Positions 1 through 7,114 of a stretch of 34,146 nt of DNA are shown piece after piece. The position numbers were made by a program, and so were the translations under genes. Source of the stretch: Specibacter cremeus (GTDB lineage: Bacteria; Actinomycetota; Actinomycetes; Actinomycetales; Micrococcaceae); NCBI RefSeq assembly GCF_003946885.1, contig NZ_RWKQ01000050.1, positions 1-34,146 on the forward strand, given 5' to 3'. The notes beneath the pieces were generated by a model. It saw nothing but the letters and a program-made list of their open reading frames with translations. It ran no database searches and was not told the DNA's origin. Position 1 is the stretch's first letter, and each line of letters begins with the position of its first letter.

Positions 1-99
1 TAACTACTATTTTCCCAGCTCAGGGGGCACTTGTTCGGTTTAACACGCCCCAGTCAAAAAGTTCCTACTCGCGGATCCGGGTCTGACGCCCCCGGCGGG

Positions 100-105
100 T
101 AGATT
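100..105 (+). promoter_or_regulatory. Leaderless -10 element (TAGATT) of the winged-helix gene
   Basis: TAGATT fits the actinobacterial TANNNT -10 and ends 6 nt before the ATG at 112. Transcription would start at or next to the start codon. No Shine-Dalgarno sequence is present, which supports a leaderless mRNA. No convincing -35 was found. Bases 1-99 hold no recognisable gene. Confidence 0.55.
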
Positions 106-111
106 GGCCCC

Positions 112-1224
112 ATGAGCCTCCTCGCGCCAGGCACCATCGCACGGCTGCGGCTGGCCGCACAATGGCTGCTGCCCGGCCTGCGCCCGGCCGGGACCGACGT
201 CGCCGACACCGTCCGCTGGATGACGGCACTGCAGGGCCAGGACTTCCCGGGGGCAATGTGGTCGATCGGCATGCGCACGCCGGGGGCGACGCGCGCCGAC
301 GTGGTCTCCGCGTTCAACGTCGGGGCGATCGTCCGCTCGTGGCCGATGCGAGGCACCCTGCACGTGACCGCGGCCGAGGACCTCGGCTGGATCATGGCAA
401 CGTGCGCGGGGCGCATCACCGGCTCGTTCACCGCGCGGCACCGGCAGCTGGGAATCACGGCGCCGGACGTCGAGCAGGCGGGGGAAGCCGCCCGGGCGCT
501 GCTCGGGTCGGGCACCGGCCGGGCCACCCGGGAGGACCTGTTCGCCGCCTTCAACGCCGCCGGCCAGGCCACCGCCAACCAGCGCGGCATCCACCTGCTG
601 TTGCTGCTGAGCCTGGCCGGGACGCTCGTGCAGGGACCGGTCAACGCGGCCGGCGGCAACGGCAACGGCCAGTTCTTCGTCCTGGCGGAGACGTGGATCC
701 CGCATCCGCGCCGGCTCGAACGGGATGAGGCCGTTGCGGAGCTGGCGCTGCGCTATTTCCGCAGCCACGGCCCGGCCACCGCCAGGGACTTCCAGTGGTG
801 GACCAAGTTGACGCTCGCCGAAATCCGGGCGGCATTGGCGCAGGTAGGGGCCCAACTGGCCGCCGTGGACGTGCGGGGGACCACGTATTGGATGGCCCCC
901 GAAACCGCGGCCCTGCTGGATGGCGGCCCGGTGCCCGGCGGCCGGTCGCTGCTGCTCCCGCCCGGGTTCGACGAACTGCTGCTCGGGTACACCGACCGCA
1001 CCGCGTCCCTGGACCCCGAACACGCCGAGCACACGGTACCCGGCAACAACGGCATGTTCCGTGCGACCGTGGTGGCGGGAGGCCGGGTCGTGGGCACCTG
1101 GCGCAAGGCACCCAAGGGGAGTGCCGGCGTCGTGCTTCCGGAACCGTTCGACGAGCTGGGACCGGGGCGGCAGCGGGCCCTGGCGAAGGCGTCGGCCGCC
1201 TACGCCGGGTTCCTGCGGGGCTGA
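112..1224 (+). CDS. Winged-helix DNA-binding domain protein, AlkZ/YcaQ (HTH_42) family, possible DNA glycosylase
   Basis: 370 aa, full length for the HTH_42 (AlkZ-like) family of tandem winged-helix proteins, some of which unhook interstrand crosslinks or excise alkylated bases. Visible family marks are LQGQ at residues 40-43, matching the catalytic Q-x-Q motif of AlkZ-type enzymes (YcaQ/AlkX types have Q-x-D), and the RSWPMRGTLH segment near residues 77-86. The protein is soluble with no signal peptide. The ATG at 112 is chosen because a -10-like TAGATT lies 6 nt upstream; no ribosome site is visible. It stands alone before a desaturase, with no antibiotic-biosynthesis genes nearby, so a general base-repair role is more likely than producer self-resistance. 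Family assignment is firm; glycosylase activity is inferred from the motif only. Confidence 0.8.
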   Translation: MSLLAPGTIARLRLAAQWLLPGLRPAGTDVADTVRWMTALQGQDFPGAMWSIGMRTPGATRADVVSAFNVGAIVRSWPMRGTLHVTAAEDLGWIMATCAGRITGSFTARHRQLGITAPDVEQAGEAARALLGSGTGRATREDLFAAFNAAGQATANQRGIHLLLLLSLAGTLVQGPVNAAGGNGNGQFFVLAETWIPHPRRLERDEAVAELALRYFRSHGPATARDFQWWTKLTLAEIRAALAQVGAQLAAVDVRGTTYWMAPETAALLDGGPVPGGRSLLLPPGFDELLLGYTDRTASLDPEHAEHTVPGNNGMFRATVVAGGRVVGTWRKAPKGSAGVVLPEPFDELGPGRQRALAKASAAYAGFLRG

Positions 1225-1238
1225 GCCGCCGCGGCGGG

Positions 1239-1252
1239 CTTGCCCCGGCAAG
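1239..1252. promoter_or_regulatory. Short dyad upstream of desaturase 1 (CTTGCC-CC-GGCAAG)
   Basis: A perfect 6-bp dyad with a 2-nt centre begins 15 nt after the stop of the upstream gene and lies 46 nt before the desaturase start. A possible -10 TAACAT follows at 1254-1259. It could be an operator of the desaturase or a small terminator stem; it lacks a T tract. Low certainty. Confidence 0.3.
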
Positions 1253-1297
1253 GTAACATAACTAGGAGACTGGGGAATCTTCAACGAAGGGCCATGT

Positions 1298-2383
1298 ATG
1301 GCAACCGCAACACTCTCCAGGCCGGCGCGTCCCGCCAGGGACAAGCACGTCACCGATTTCATCGCCCTGACCGAACGGGTCCGCGCCGCCGGGCTGATGA
1401 AACGGGAGATCCGCTGGTATGTGCGCCGGATGATCCGGTTGGGCCTGGGGTTCGCCGTCGTCGGCGTCCTGTTCACCACCCTCGGGCAGAGCTGGTGGCA
1501 GATGGTCACCGCCGTCCTGTTCGCCATCATGTGCACGCTGACGGGCTTCCTTTCGCACGACGCCGCCCACCGGCAGATTTTCGCCTCGGCGAAGAAGAAC
1601 TCCTGGACCGCGCTCATCACCGGCAACCTTTTCGTGGGGCTGAGCCACGGCTGGTGGATGAACAAGCACGGCAAGCACCACGCCAACCCGAACAAGGTCG
1701 GCGTGGATGCGGACATTGCCGCCGGCGCGCTCGTCTTCGACCCGGAGTCCGCCTCGAGGCGGACCGGGTTCGCCAAGTGGTTCGCCGCCCGCCAGGGCTG
1801 GTTCTTCTTCCCGCTGCTGACCCTGGCCGCGCTGGACCTGCACGTCGGCTCGACGCGGCGGGTGCTCGGCAGCAAGCACGTGGTGCCGCACCGCTGGGTG
1901 GAGATCACGCTGCTGGTGGTGCGCCTGGTGCTGCTGCCGGCGGGTGTGTTGCTGTTCCTGGGGCCGTGGATCGGGCTGGCGTTCATCGTGGTGCAGGAGG
2001 TGGCCCTCGGGCTCTACATGGGCGGTTCGTTCGCCCCGAACCACAAGGGCATGCCGCTGGTGGCCAAGGACGTCAAGATCGATTTCATGCGCCGCCAGAC
2101 GCTGATGAGCCGCAATATTTCCGGCGGCTGGCTGGTTGACGCCGGCATGGGCGGGCTGAACTACCAGATCGAGCACCACCTCTTCCCGACCATGTCCTCG
2201 CGCAACCTCAAGCGGGTGCAGCCGATGGTCCGGGCCTACTGTGCCGAGCGCCGCATCGCCTATACGGAGACCCGGCTGTGGCAGTCGTACATGATCGTGA
2301 TGCGCTACCTCAACCGTGTCGGGCTGGGCCACCGCGACCCGTTCGAGTGCCCCGTCACGGCGCAGCTGCGTTCGGCGAGGTAG
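1298..2383 (+). CDS. Membrane fatty-acid (acyl-CoA/acyl-lipid) desaturase, paralog 1
   Basis: 361 aa integral-membrane di-iron desaturase of the DesA/FADS-like family, which introduces a double bond into fatty acyl chains to adjust membrane fluidity. All three histidine boxes are intact: HDAAH at residues 87-91, HGKHH at 124-128 and QIEHH at 290-294. Hydrophobic segments lie near residues 47-85, 105-120 and 200-240. The ATG at 1298 has AAGG 7 nt upstream; an ATG at 1294 is out of frame. A second desaturase with the same box layout lies at 11297-12385, but the two differ in sequence and context. The natural electron donor is not encoded nearby. Substrate and double-bond position cannot be read from sequence. 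Confidence 0.92.
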   Translation: MATATLSRPARPARDKHVTDFIALTERVRAAGLMKREIRWYVRRMIRLGLGFAVVGVLFTTLGQSWWQMVTAVLFAIMCTLTGFLSHDAAHRQIFASAKKNSWTALITGNLFVGLSHGWWMNKHGKHHANPNKVGVDADIAAGALVFDPESASRRTGFAKWFAARQGWFFFPLLTLAALDLHVGSTRRVLGSKHVVPHRWVEITLLVVRLVLLPAGVLLFLGPWIGLAFIVVQEVALGLYMGGSFAPNHKGMPLVAKDVKIDFMRRQTLMSRNISGGWLVDAGMGGLNYQIEHHLFPTMSSRNLKRVQPMVRAYCAERRIAYTETRLWQSYMIVMRYLNRVGLGHRDPFECPVTAQLRSAR

Positions 2384-2413
2384 CCTTCAGGTCTGCCACG
2401 CCCGGCCGGTCAC

Positions 2414-2481
2414 CGAGGTAGCGCCATCACGTCGAAGTGGCGGGACATCTCCCGGCACCTCGACGCTTTGGCGCTACCTCG
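2414..2481. repeat. 68-bp imperfect palindrome between convergent genes
   Basis: The arms CGAGGTAGCGCCA (2414-2426) and its exact complement (2469-2481) are perfect over 13 bp. Inside them GTCGAAGTGGCGGGA pairs with TCCCGGCACCTCGAC with two mismatches, so the element folds into one long hairpin. It sits between the stop of desaturase 1 and the stop of asd, which converge, and could act as a bidirectional terminator. CGAGGTAGC also occurs at the desaturase stop codon (2376-2384). It has no T tract and looks more like a REP-type element than a classical terminator. Confidence 0.7.
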
Positions 2482-2499
2482 ACGAACACCCGGCGGTGG

Positions 2500-3627
2500 C
2501 TACAGGGTCCCTGTGGCGATCTTCAGCATGCGACGCAGCGGCTCGGCGGCGCCCCACAGCAGCTGGTCGCCGACCGTGAACGCGCTGATGTACTCCGGCC
2601 CCATCTCCATCTTGCGGATGCGGCCCACGGGGACGTCCAGCGTGCCGGAGGCGGCGACCGGGGTGAGGTCCGCCATGGACGCCTCCTTCGTGTTCGGCAC
2701 CACCTTGGCCCACTCGTTGTCGTCCGCCAGCAGCTGCTCGATCTCGGCGACCGAGAGGTCCTCGCGCAGCTTCAGGGTCAGCGCCTGCGAATGCGAGCGC
2801 ATGGCGCCGATGCGCACGCACAATCCGTCCATGATGACGCGGTTCTCTGCCGTGGTGCCGAGGATCTTGTTGGTCTCGACCCCGGCCTTCCACTCCTCCT
2901 TGGACTGGCCGTTGCCCAGGTCCGCGTCGATCCACGGGATCAGCGAGCCGGCCAGCGGCACGCCGAACTGGCTGGAGTCGATGCCCTCGCGCTGGTGGGC
3001 CAGGACCTTGCGGTCGATCTCCAGGATGGCCGACGCCGGGTCGTCCAGTTCGCTGGCGACCTCGCTGTTGAGCGTGCCGAACTGGTTCAGTAGCTCGCGC
3101 ATGTGCCGGGCGCCGCCACCGGAGGCCGCCTGGTAGGTCATGGACGTGCCCCATTCGACCAGTCCGTTCGTGAACAGCCCGCCCAGGCCCATGAGCATGC
3201 AGGAGACGGTGCAGTTGCCGCCGATGAAATCCTTGGTGCCGTTCGCCAGGCCCTTGTCGATGACATCCCGGTTGACCGGGTCCAGGACGATGATGGAGTC
3301 GTCGTTCATGCGCAGCGTGGACGCGGCGTCCAGCCACAACCCGGCCCAGCCACGGCCGCGCAGCTCGGTGTGGACGCGCTTGGTGTAGTCGCCGCCCTGG
3401 GCGGTGACGACGATGGGCAGCTTGGCCAGCGTGTCAATGTCAAAGGCGTCTTCCAGCGTGCCGGTGCCGCCAATTTCCGGGGCCTTGCCGCCGGCGTTGG
3501 AGGTGGAGAAGAAGACGGGGTTGATGGCGGCGAAGTCGCCCTCATCCTGCATGCGTTGCATCAGGACGGAACCAACCATGCCGCGCCAGCCAACCAGGCC
3601 GACGGAGGGAACGCTGTTCAGGGTCAT
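2500..3627 (-). CDS. asd: Aspartate-semialdehyde dehydrogenase
   Basis: 375 aa. It reduces aspartyl phosphate to aspartate semialdehyde with NADPH, the branch point to lysine/diaminopimelate, threonine and methionine. The N-terminus has the NADP-binding [14 protein letters not shown] (residues 13-26). The active-site cysteine lies in [15 protein letters not shown] (Cys139, equivalent to E. coli Cys135), and [14 protein letters not shown] carries the conserved histidine. It resembles the E. coli-type Asd subfamily, not the shorter type seen in Corynebacterium. The usual partner lysC is not adjacent. The ATG at 3627 has no ribosome site, but TAAACT lies 7 nt upstream, so the mRNA is probably leaderless. 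Confidence 0.96.
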   Translation of the reverse strand: MTLNSVPSVGLVGWRGMVGSVLMQRMQDEGDFAAINPVFFSTSNAGGKAPEIGGTGTLEDAFDIDTLAKLPIVVTAQGGDYTKRVHTELRGRGWAGLWLDAASTLRMNDDSIIVLDPVNRDVIDKGLANGTKDFIGGNCTVSCMLMGLGGLFTNGLVEWGTSMTYQAASGGGARHMRELLNQFGTLNSEVASELDDPASAILEIDRKVLAHQREGIDSSQFGVPLAGSLIPWIDADLGNGQSKEEWKAGVETNKILGTTAENRVIMDGLCVRIGAMRSHSQALTLKLREDLSVAEIEQLLADDNEWAKVVPNTKEASMADLTPVAASGTLDVPVGRIRKMEMGPEYISAFTVGDQLLWGAAEPLRRMLKIATGTL

Positions 3628-3634
3628 GAGGGCA

Positions 3635-3640
3635 AGTTTA
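3635..3640 (-). promoter_or_regulatory. Leaderless -10 element (TAAACT) of asd
   Basis: Read on the minus strand, TAAACT is followed by exactly 7 nt and then the asd ATG. It fits TANNNT, and no Shine-Dalgarno sequence is seen, so a leaderless transcript is likely. The rest of the gap to 3731 is very GC-rich and shows nothing else clear. Confidence 0.55.
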
Positions 3641-3731
3641 CCGGGGATCCGTGCGCGGCCCGGCGCCGGGGGCGGCCGCGCCGGCGCCCTGGGCGGCGAT
3701 GCCGGCCGTCGTGGCCGCCGCTGCCCACCTG

Positions 3732-4445
3732 CTATAGCGTCAGCGTTCGGTTGACGACCCGTTCAGCGGCCTGGCGAAGCGTGTTGTTGTGCGCACGCGC
3801 ATATCCGCGCAGCCGGGTGAAGGCCTCGACCATGTCCACCCTGCCGGTTTGGGCGATGACGCCCTTGGCCTGTTCGATGAGGATCCTGCTGTTGAGGGCG
3901 TGCTGCAACTGCTCGTTCACGATCGCGCTTTCACGCAGCGTGCGCTCCTGCAGGATGCTGATGGTTGCCACGTCCGCCAGCGCCTGGCCGATGGCGGCAT
4001 CCTCCACATTGAGTTGGCCGGTCTCGCGTCGGAACAGGTTCAGGGCCCCGATGGTCCGGGCGCGCACGCGCATCGGGATGGCATGCACCGATCGGAATCC
4101 CTGCGCCAGGGCCGCTTCGGTGAAATCCGGCCACCTGTCAGCGGCGGCGTCGAGGTCGGCAACGGAGACGACCATGCCCGACGTATAGCACTCTACGCAG
4201 GGGCCCGCGCCCGCCTGGCGCTGGAGGGCCTCCACCAGGTGGCTCTCCTCGCTCGTGGACGCCAGCACCTGCAGCTCACCGTTGGGATCGGCCAGCAACA
4301 GCCCGGCCGCGGCCGTGTCGAGCAGACCGACGGATTCCTCCACCAGCGTATGGAGCAGGTCCACGACGTCGTAGTCGTCCACCAGCGTGTTGGAGAGTCT
4401 CACGAAAGCGGCGCTCACGAGGGAGGCCCGGCTCAAGGTCGCCAT
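3732..4445 (-). CDS. GAF-ANTAR domain transcription antitermination regulator (1)
   Basis: 237 aa. A GAF sensor domain (about residues 20-165) is followed by a C-terminal ANTAR RNA-binding domain (about 175-232, with [30 protein letters not shown] split across its helices). ANTAR proteins bind paired stem-loops in nascent mRNA and prevent termination. The GAF domain includes two close cysteines (GPCVEC, near residues 83-88); they are a feature seen here, not a proven ligand site. It lies 34 nt downstream of a second GAF-ANTAR gene on the same strand, but has its own leaderless-type promoter (TACAAT, 7 nt from ATG). Stimulus and RNA targets are unknown. Confidence 0.88.
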   Translation of the reverse strand: MATLSRASLVSAAFVRLSNTLVDDYDVVDLLHTLVEESVGLLDTAAAGLLLADPNGELQVLASTSEESHLVEALQRQAGAGPCVECYTSGMVVSVADLDAAADRWPDFTEAALAQGFRSVHAIPMRVRARTIGALNLFRRETGQLNVEDAAIGQALADVATISILQERTLRESAIVNEQLQHALNSRILIEQAKGVIAQTGRVDMVEAFTRLRGYARAHNNTLRQAAERVVNRTLTL

Positions 4446-4452
4446 AAGCCAA

Positions 4453-4458
4453 ATTGTA
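4453..4458 (-). promoter_or_regulatory. Leaderless -10 element (TACAAT) of GAF-ANTAR gene 1
   Basis: On the minus strand TACAAT is followed by 7 nt and the ATG at 4445. A TGACGC about 18 bp upstream is a weak -35. The site lies in the 34-nt gap after the upstream GAF-ANTAR gene, so the downstream gene can be transcribed independently of it. Confidence 0.6.
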
Positions 4459-4479
4459 CGACTCTCGGGTCGCGTGGCG

Positions 4480-5160
4480 TCAGGGCCGGGGCGGTGAGAA
4501 ATCCAGGCGCCGGGCCACCACGTCGGCGGCGATCTCGCGCAGCGGACGCCCCTGGACGAAGGCGTGGGCGCGCAGCAACAGCAGGGCCTCCGTTGCGCCG
4601 ACGCCGGCCTGGACCAGCACCATCCCGGTCGCCTGGTGGATCTCCCGGCGCGACAGGAAGGAATGCTCTACCGGCGCGCCGATCCCCCGATCATCCTGGA
4701 CGGCCAGCAAGCGGGCCAGCAGCTCCCAGGCGGCCTGGTCGGCCAGCCCGACCACCCGGAGCCGTTCACTGGGGTCGAGCGCCCCCGGAGTGGACCGATA
4801 AAGTTCGACGACGCCCACGTCCAGGGCGCCCACGGTCAGGGGAAATACGAACAGGGCCCGCACGCCGAGTTCCAGCAGGGACTGCCCGAACACGGGCCAT
4901 CGGGTGGTGTCATCGTGGCGCAGCCGGGCCATGAGCACCGGCCGGCGCAACCGCATGGCTTCCCAGCGCGGGCCTTCGCCCGGATCGAACTGCAGTTCCT
5001 CCAGGCGGGCCGCCACGGCGTCGCTGGCGCAGATGGACGTGCCGGGAAACGCGGTGCCCCCGATGGACACGGCGGCGCCCGTGATCGTGAGTGCGCGGAC
5101 AAATGCCATGCACAGCCGCCGATCTGGCTGCCCGTCGCCGGGGACTTCGTGCCGAGCCAT
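4480..5160 (-). CDS. GAF-ANTAR domain transcription antitermination regulator (2)
   Basis: 226 aa from the ATG at 5160. The GAF domain (about residues 15-150) is followed by an ANTAR domain at the C-terminus, with RREIHQATGMVLVQAGVGA and LLLRAHAFVQGRPLREIAADVV marking the helices. An in-frame TTG two codons upstream (5166) is possible, but AGGAGG lies 10 nt before the ATG and only 4 nt before the TTG, so ATG is preferred. This gene precedes the other GAF-ANTAR gene on the same strand; the two differ clearly in sequence, so they are not a recent duplicate. The ligand sensed and the RNA targets are unknown. Confidence 0.86.
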   Translation of the reverse strand: MARHEVPGDGQPDRRLCMAFVRALTITGAAVSIGGTAFPGTSICASDAVAARLEELQFDPGEGPRWEAMRLRRPVLMARLRHDDTTRWPVFGQSLLELGVRALFVFPLTVGALDVGVVELYRSTPGALDPSERLRVVGLADQAAWELLARLLAVQDDRGIGAPVEHSFLSRREIHQATGMVLVQAGVGATEALLLLRAHAFVQGRPLREIAADVVARRLDFSPPRP

Positions 5161-5321
5161 GGTCAACAGCCCTCCTGTGCCCGCGGTCCCCCGCCCTCTT
5201 CAGGATACGGTTGCGCGCTCGTCCGGTCAGCAGGCACGGGCTTCGAGTGGCACCCGGTGGACTCGAATCCTCCCGGACCATGGTAATGTTCGAGCAAATC
5301 CGGCCGGTGTGGGAGGAATAA

Positions 5322-6377
5322 GTGGAACCCGGGAAGCGTCCCACAATATCTGACGTCGCACAGAGGGCCGGGGTGTCCCGCACGACTGTCTCCCATGCGC
5401 TCAACGGACGCGGCTATGTCGATCCCCGAACCAGGGAGAATGTCCGCACGGCGGCGCAGCAACTGGGGTACCACCCCAATCTTCGGGCGCAGCGGCTTCG
5501 GACCGGGAGCGCCCAGGCCGTCGGCCTGGTGGCGTCGATGCCGGTCTCGGTTGCCGCCGGCCCCTCGCGGCTGGGGTTCTTTATGGAGGTGGCGGCCTCG
5601 GCGGCCGAAACGGCGTTGATGCACGGCTTCGCAATGCTCCTGGTGCCGCCGTTGGACACACAGCCCAAACTGGATCAGTTCGATATCGACGGCGCGATTG
5701 TGGTGGAGCCGGAGGAAAACGACCCCGCGACGGCTCAGCTGCGGGCCAATGGTGTCCCCGTGGTGAGCCTGGGCTGGCAGCCCGGAGCCAGGTCCGACAT
5801 TCCCTATATTGACATGCAGTCGCAACTGACCGGAAAGCTGCTCCTGGAGCACCTTTACGACCAGGGAGCGCGCCGGATCGCACTGCTGGTCGGTTCGGAG
5901 AGCCGGCACTCATACCTTGATGTGGCAGACGCCTACGAGCAGTTCATTTCGGACCACGCGCTCGAACCGCTGGTCGTGCGGGTGGATGAGAATGAGGGCG
6001 AGGACGGCGGATATTCCGCCGTCCTCGCCCTCATGGATTCACATCCTGGGATTGACGGGATCTGCGCCCTGGTGGATGCCTTTGCCGTCGGAGTGGTCCG
6101 AGGTTTGAAGGAGCTGGGCCGCAGGATCCCGGAGGATGTCAGGGTGGTGACCCGCTACGACGGACTACGCGCGCAGACCTGTCAGCCGCCATTGACGGCG
6201 GTGAACCTGAACCTTAGCCAGGTGGCCGAACTCGCGATTGAATTACTCTTGGAGCATCGCGGCGGGGACCATTCGCGCCACGTTGTCCCCGGGCCGCCTC
6301 AGCAGCTGGTGCCCCGGGCCTCCTCCGTCGTCCCGGTCACGGAGCGTTCATCCGTGGACCAGGACAGCTATCCCTGA
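5322..6377 (+). CDS. LacI-family transcriptional regulator
   Basis: 351 aa. The N-terminal LacI helix-turn-helix and hinge are clear: TISDVAQRAGVSRTTVSHAL (residues 8-27), then a hinge ending near LRTGSAQAVGLV. The periplasmic-binding-protein-like sensor domain fills the rest and ends normally. The GTG start at 5322 has GGAGG about 7 nt upstream. The gene converges on the TauE/amidohydrolase/NCS2 operon and its 3' end overlaps the TauE coding end by 30 bp (6348-6377). It is the only specific regulator next to that operon, so it probably controls it; the CG-centred palindrome at 10098-10119 is a plausible operator. Residues near 224-238 are encoded by a perfect 43-nt palindrome (5992-6034). 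The effector is unknown. Confidence 0.93.
   Translation: MEPGKRPTISDVAQRAGVSRTTVSHALNGRGYVDPRTRENVRTAAQQLGYHPNLRAQRLRTGSAQAVGLVASMPVSVAAGPSRLGFFMEVAASAAETALMHGFAMLLVPPLDTQPKLDQFDIDGAIVVEPEENDPATAQLRANGVPVVSLGWQPGARSDIPYIDMQSQLTGKLLLEHLYDQGARRIALLVGSESRHSYLDVADAYEQFISDHALEPLVVRVDENEGEDGGYSAVLALMDSHPGIDGICALVDAFAVGVVRGLKELGRRIPEDVRVVTRYDGLRAQTCQPPLTAVNLNLSQVAELAIELLLEHRGGDHSRHVVPGPPQQLVPRASSVVPVTERSSVDQDSYP
5992..6034. repeat. Perfect 20-bp-stem palindrome inside the LacI-family gene
   Basis: Bases 5992-6011 are the exact reverse complement of 6015-6034, with a 3-nt TAT loop. The element encodes in-frame residues around NEGEDGGYSAVLALM, which fit the normal LacI-family pattern (GY..., then a short helix). 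A stem this long and GC-rich would be very stable in mRNA or single-stranded DNA. Confidence 0.85.
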
Positions 6378-7076
6378 CACGAGGGCGAAGCTCAGGACAA
6401 TGGTGCGCATGCGCCGCCCGCTCAGACGGTGGTGAATGGCGGCACTGACCAGCGCTCCGACAGCAAGGGCCGGCAGCAGGAACACGGCCATACTGACCTG
6501 CTCCCCGGTGACCTTGCCCGTCACGCCCAGCAGGACCAGGGAGAGGATCTCTCCGACCAGGAAGCAGAATGCGACGGTGGACCGCAGCACCGGTGCGGGG
6601 CGGTGCTGGTAGGCCAGGACCAGGGGCGGGCCGCCGATTCCGGTTGCGGTTTCGGTTACGCCGGTGACCGCTCCGACCGCGATCAGCGCGGTCCGGCCCG
6701 CCGTGAAGGCCGGAACCAGCAGGGAGGCCAGGGCGGCGGCAATGGTGGATACTCCGATAAGGATGCTCAGCCCCGACGCGGGTACGGCGATCAGGACCCA
6801 GAATCCCACCACCGTGCCGGCGATGCGGCCGGCAGTGATCCACCCGGCCCCGTGAAGGTCGAGGGCGTGACGTTCCCGCCAGACCACGTAGGCATTGAGC
6901 GGGAGCATCAGGATCAGCAGCATCACCGGCAGCAGCGAAGGGGCGTAGATTCCGACAATCGGGGCGACGATCAGGGCGAATCCCATGCCGGTGCTTCCCT
7001 GGACCAGGGACGCGATGGCCACGGCCACGGCGGTGAGGATGAATAGTTCGGTAGTCAAGGTGATTCTCTCATTCAA
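6348..7076 (-). CDS. TauE/SafE (sulfite exporter TauE-like) family permease
   Basis: 242 aa membrane protein of the TauE/SafE (TSUP, former DUF81) family, which moves sulfite, sulfoacetate or other small organic anions. It shows about eight hydrophobic helices and two repeated halves, with glycine-rich GSTGMGFALIVAPIVG (residues 27-42) and TETATGIGGPPLVLAY (about 142-157), the two typical family motifs. It is the last gene of the operon with the amidohydrolase (38-nt gap) and the NCS2 permease. Its final 30 bp overlap the end of the convergent LacI gene. The sequence does not say what is moved; a sulfite role is not supported by the neighbours, and export or import of a catabolic product is an inference. 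Confidence 0.88.
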   Translation of the reverse strand: MNERITLTTELFILTAVAVAIASLVQGSTGMGFALIVAPIVGIYAPSLLPVMLLILMLPLNAYVVWRERHALDLHGAGWITAGRIAGTVVGFWVLIAVPASGLSILIGVSTIAAALASLLVPAFTAGRTALIAVGAVTGVTETATGIGGPPLVLAYQHRPAPVLRSTVAFCFLVGEILSLVLLGVTGKVTGEQVSMAVFLLPALAVGALVSAAIHHRLSGRRMRTIVLSFALVSGIAVLVHG

Positions 7077-7114
7077 GGTATCCGGGTGCGGAAGCTGATA
7101 TTGGGACGGCGTCG

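Noticed and set aside
40-1986. 648-codon minus-strand frame over the first two genes
   Set aside because: Translation is R/G/P-rich without domains, and both plus-strand genes have full family motifs.
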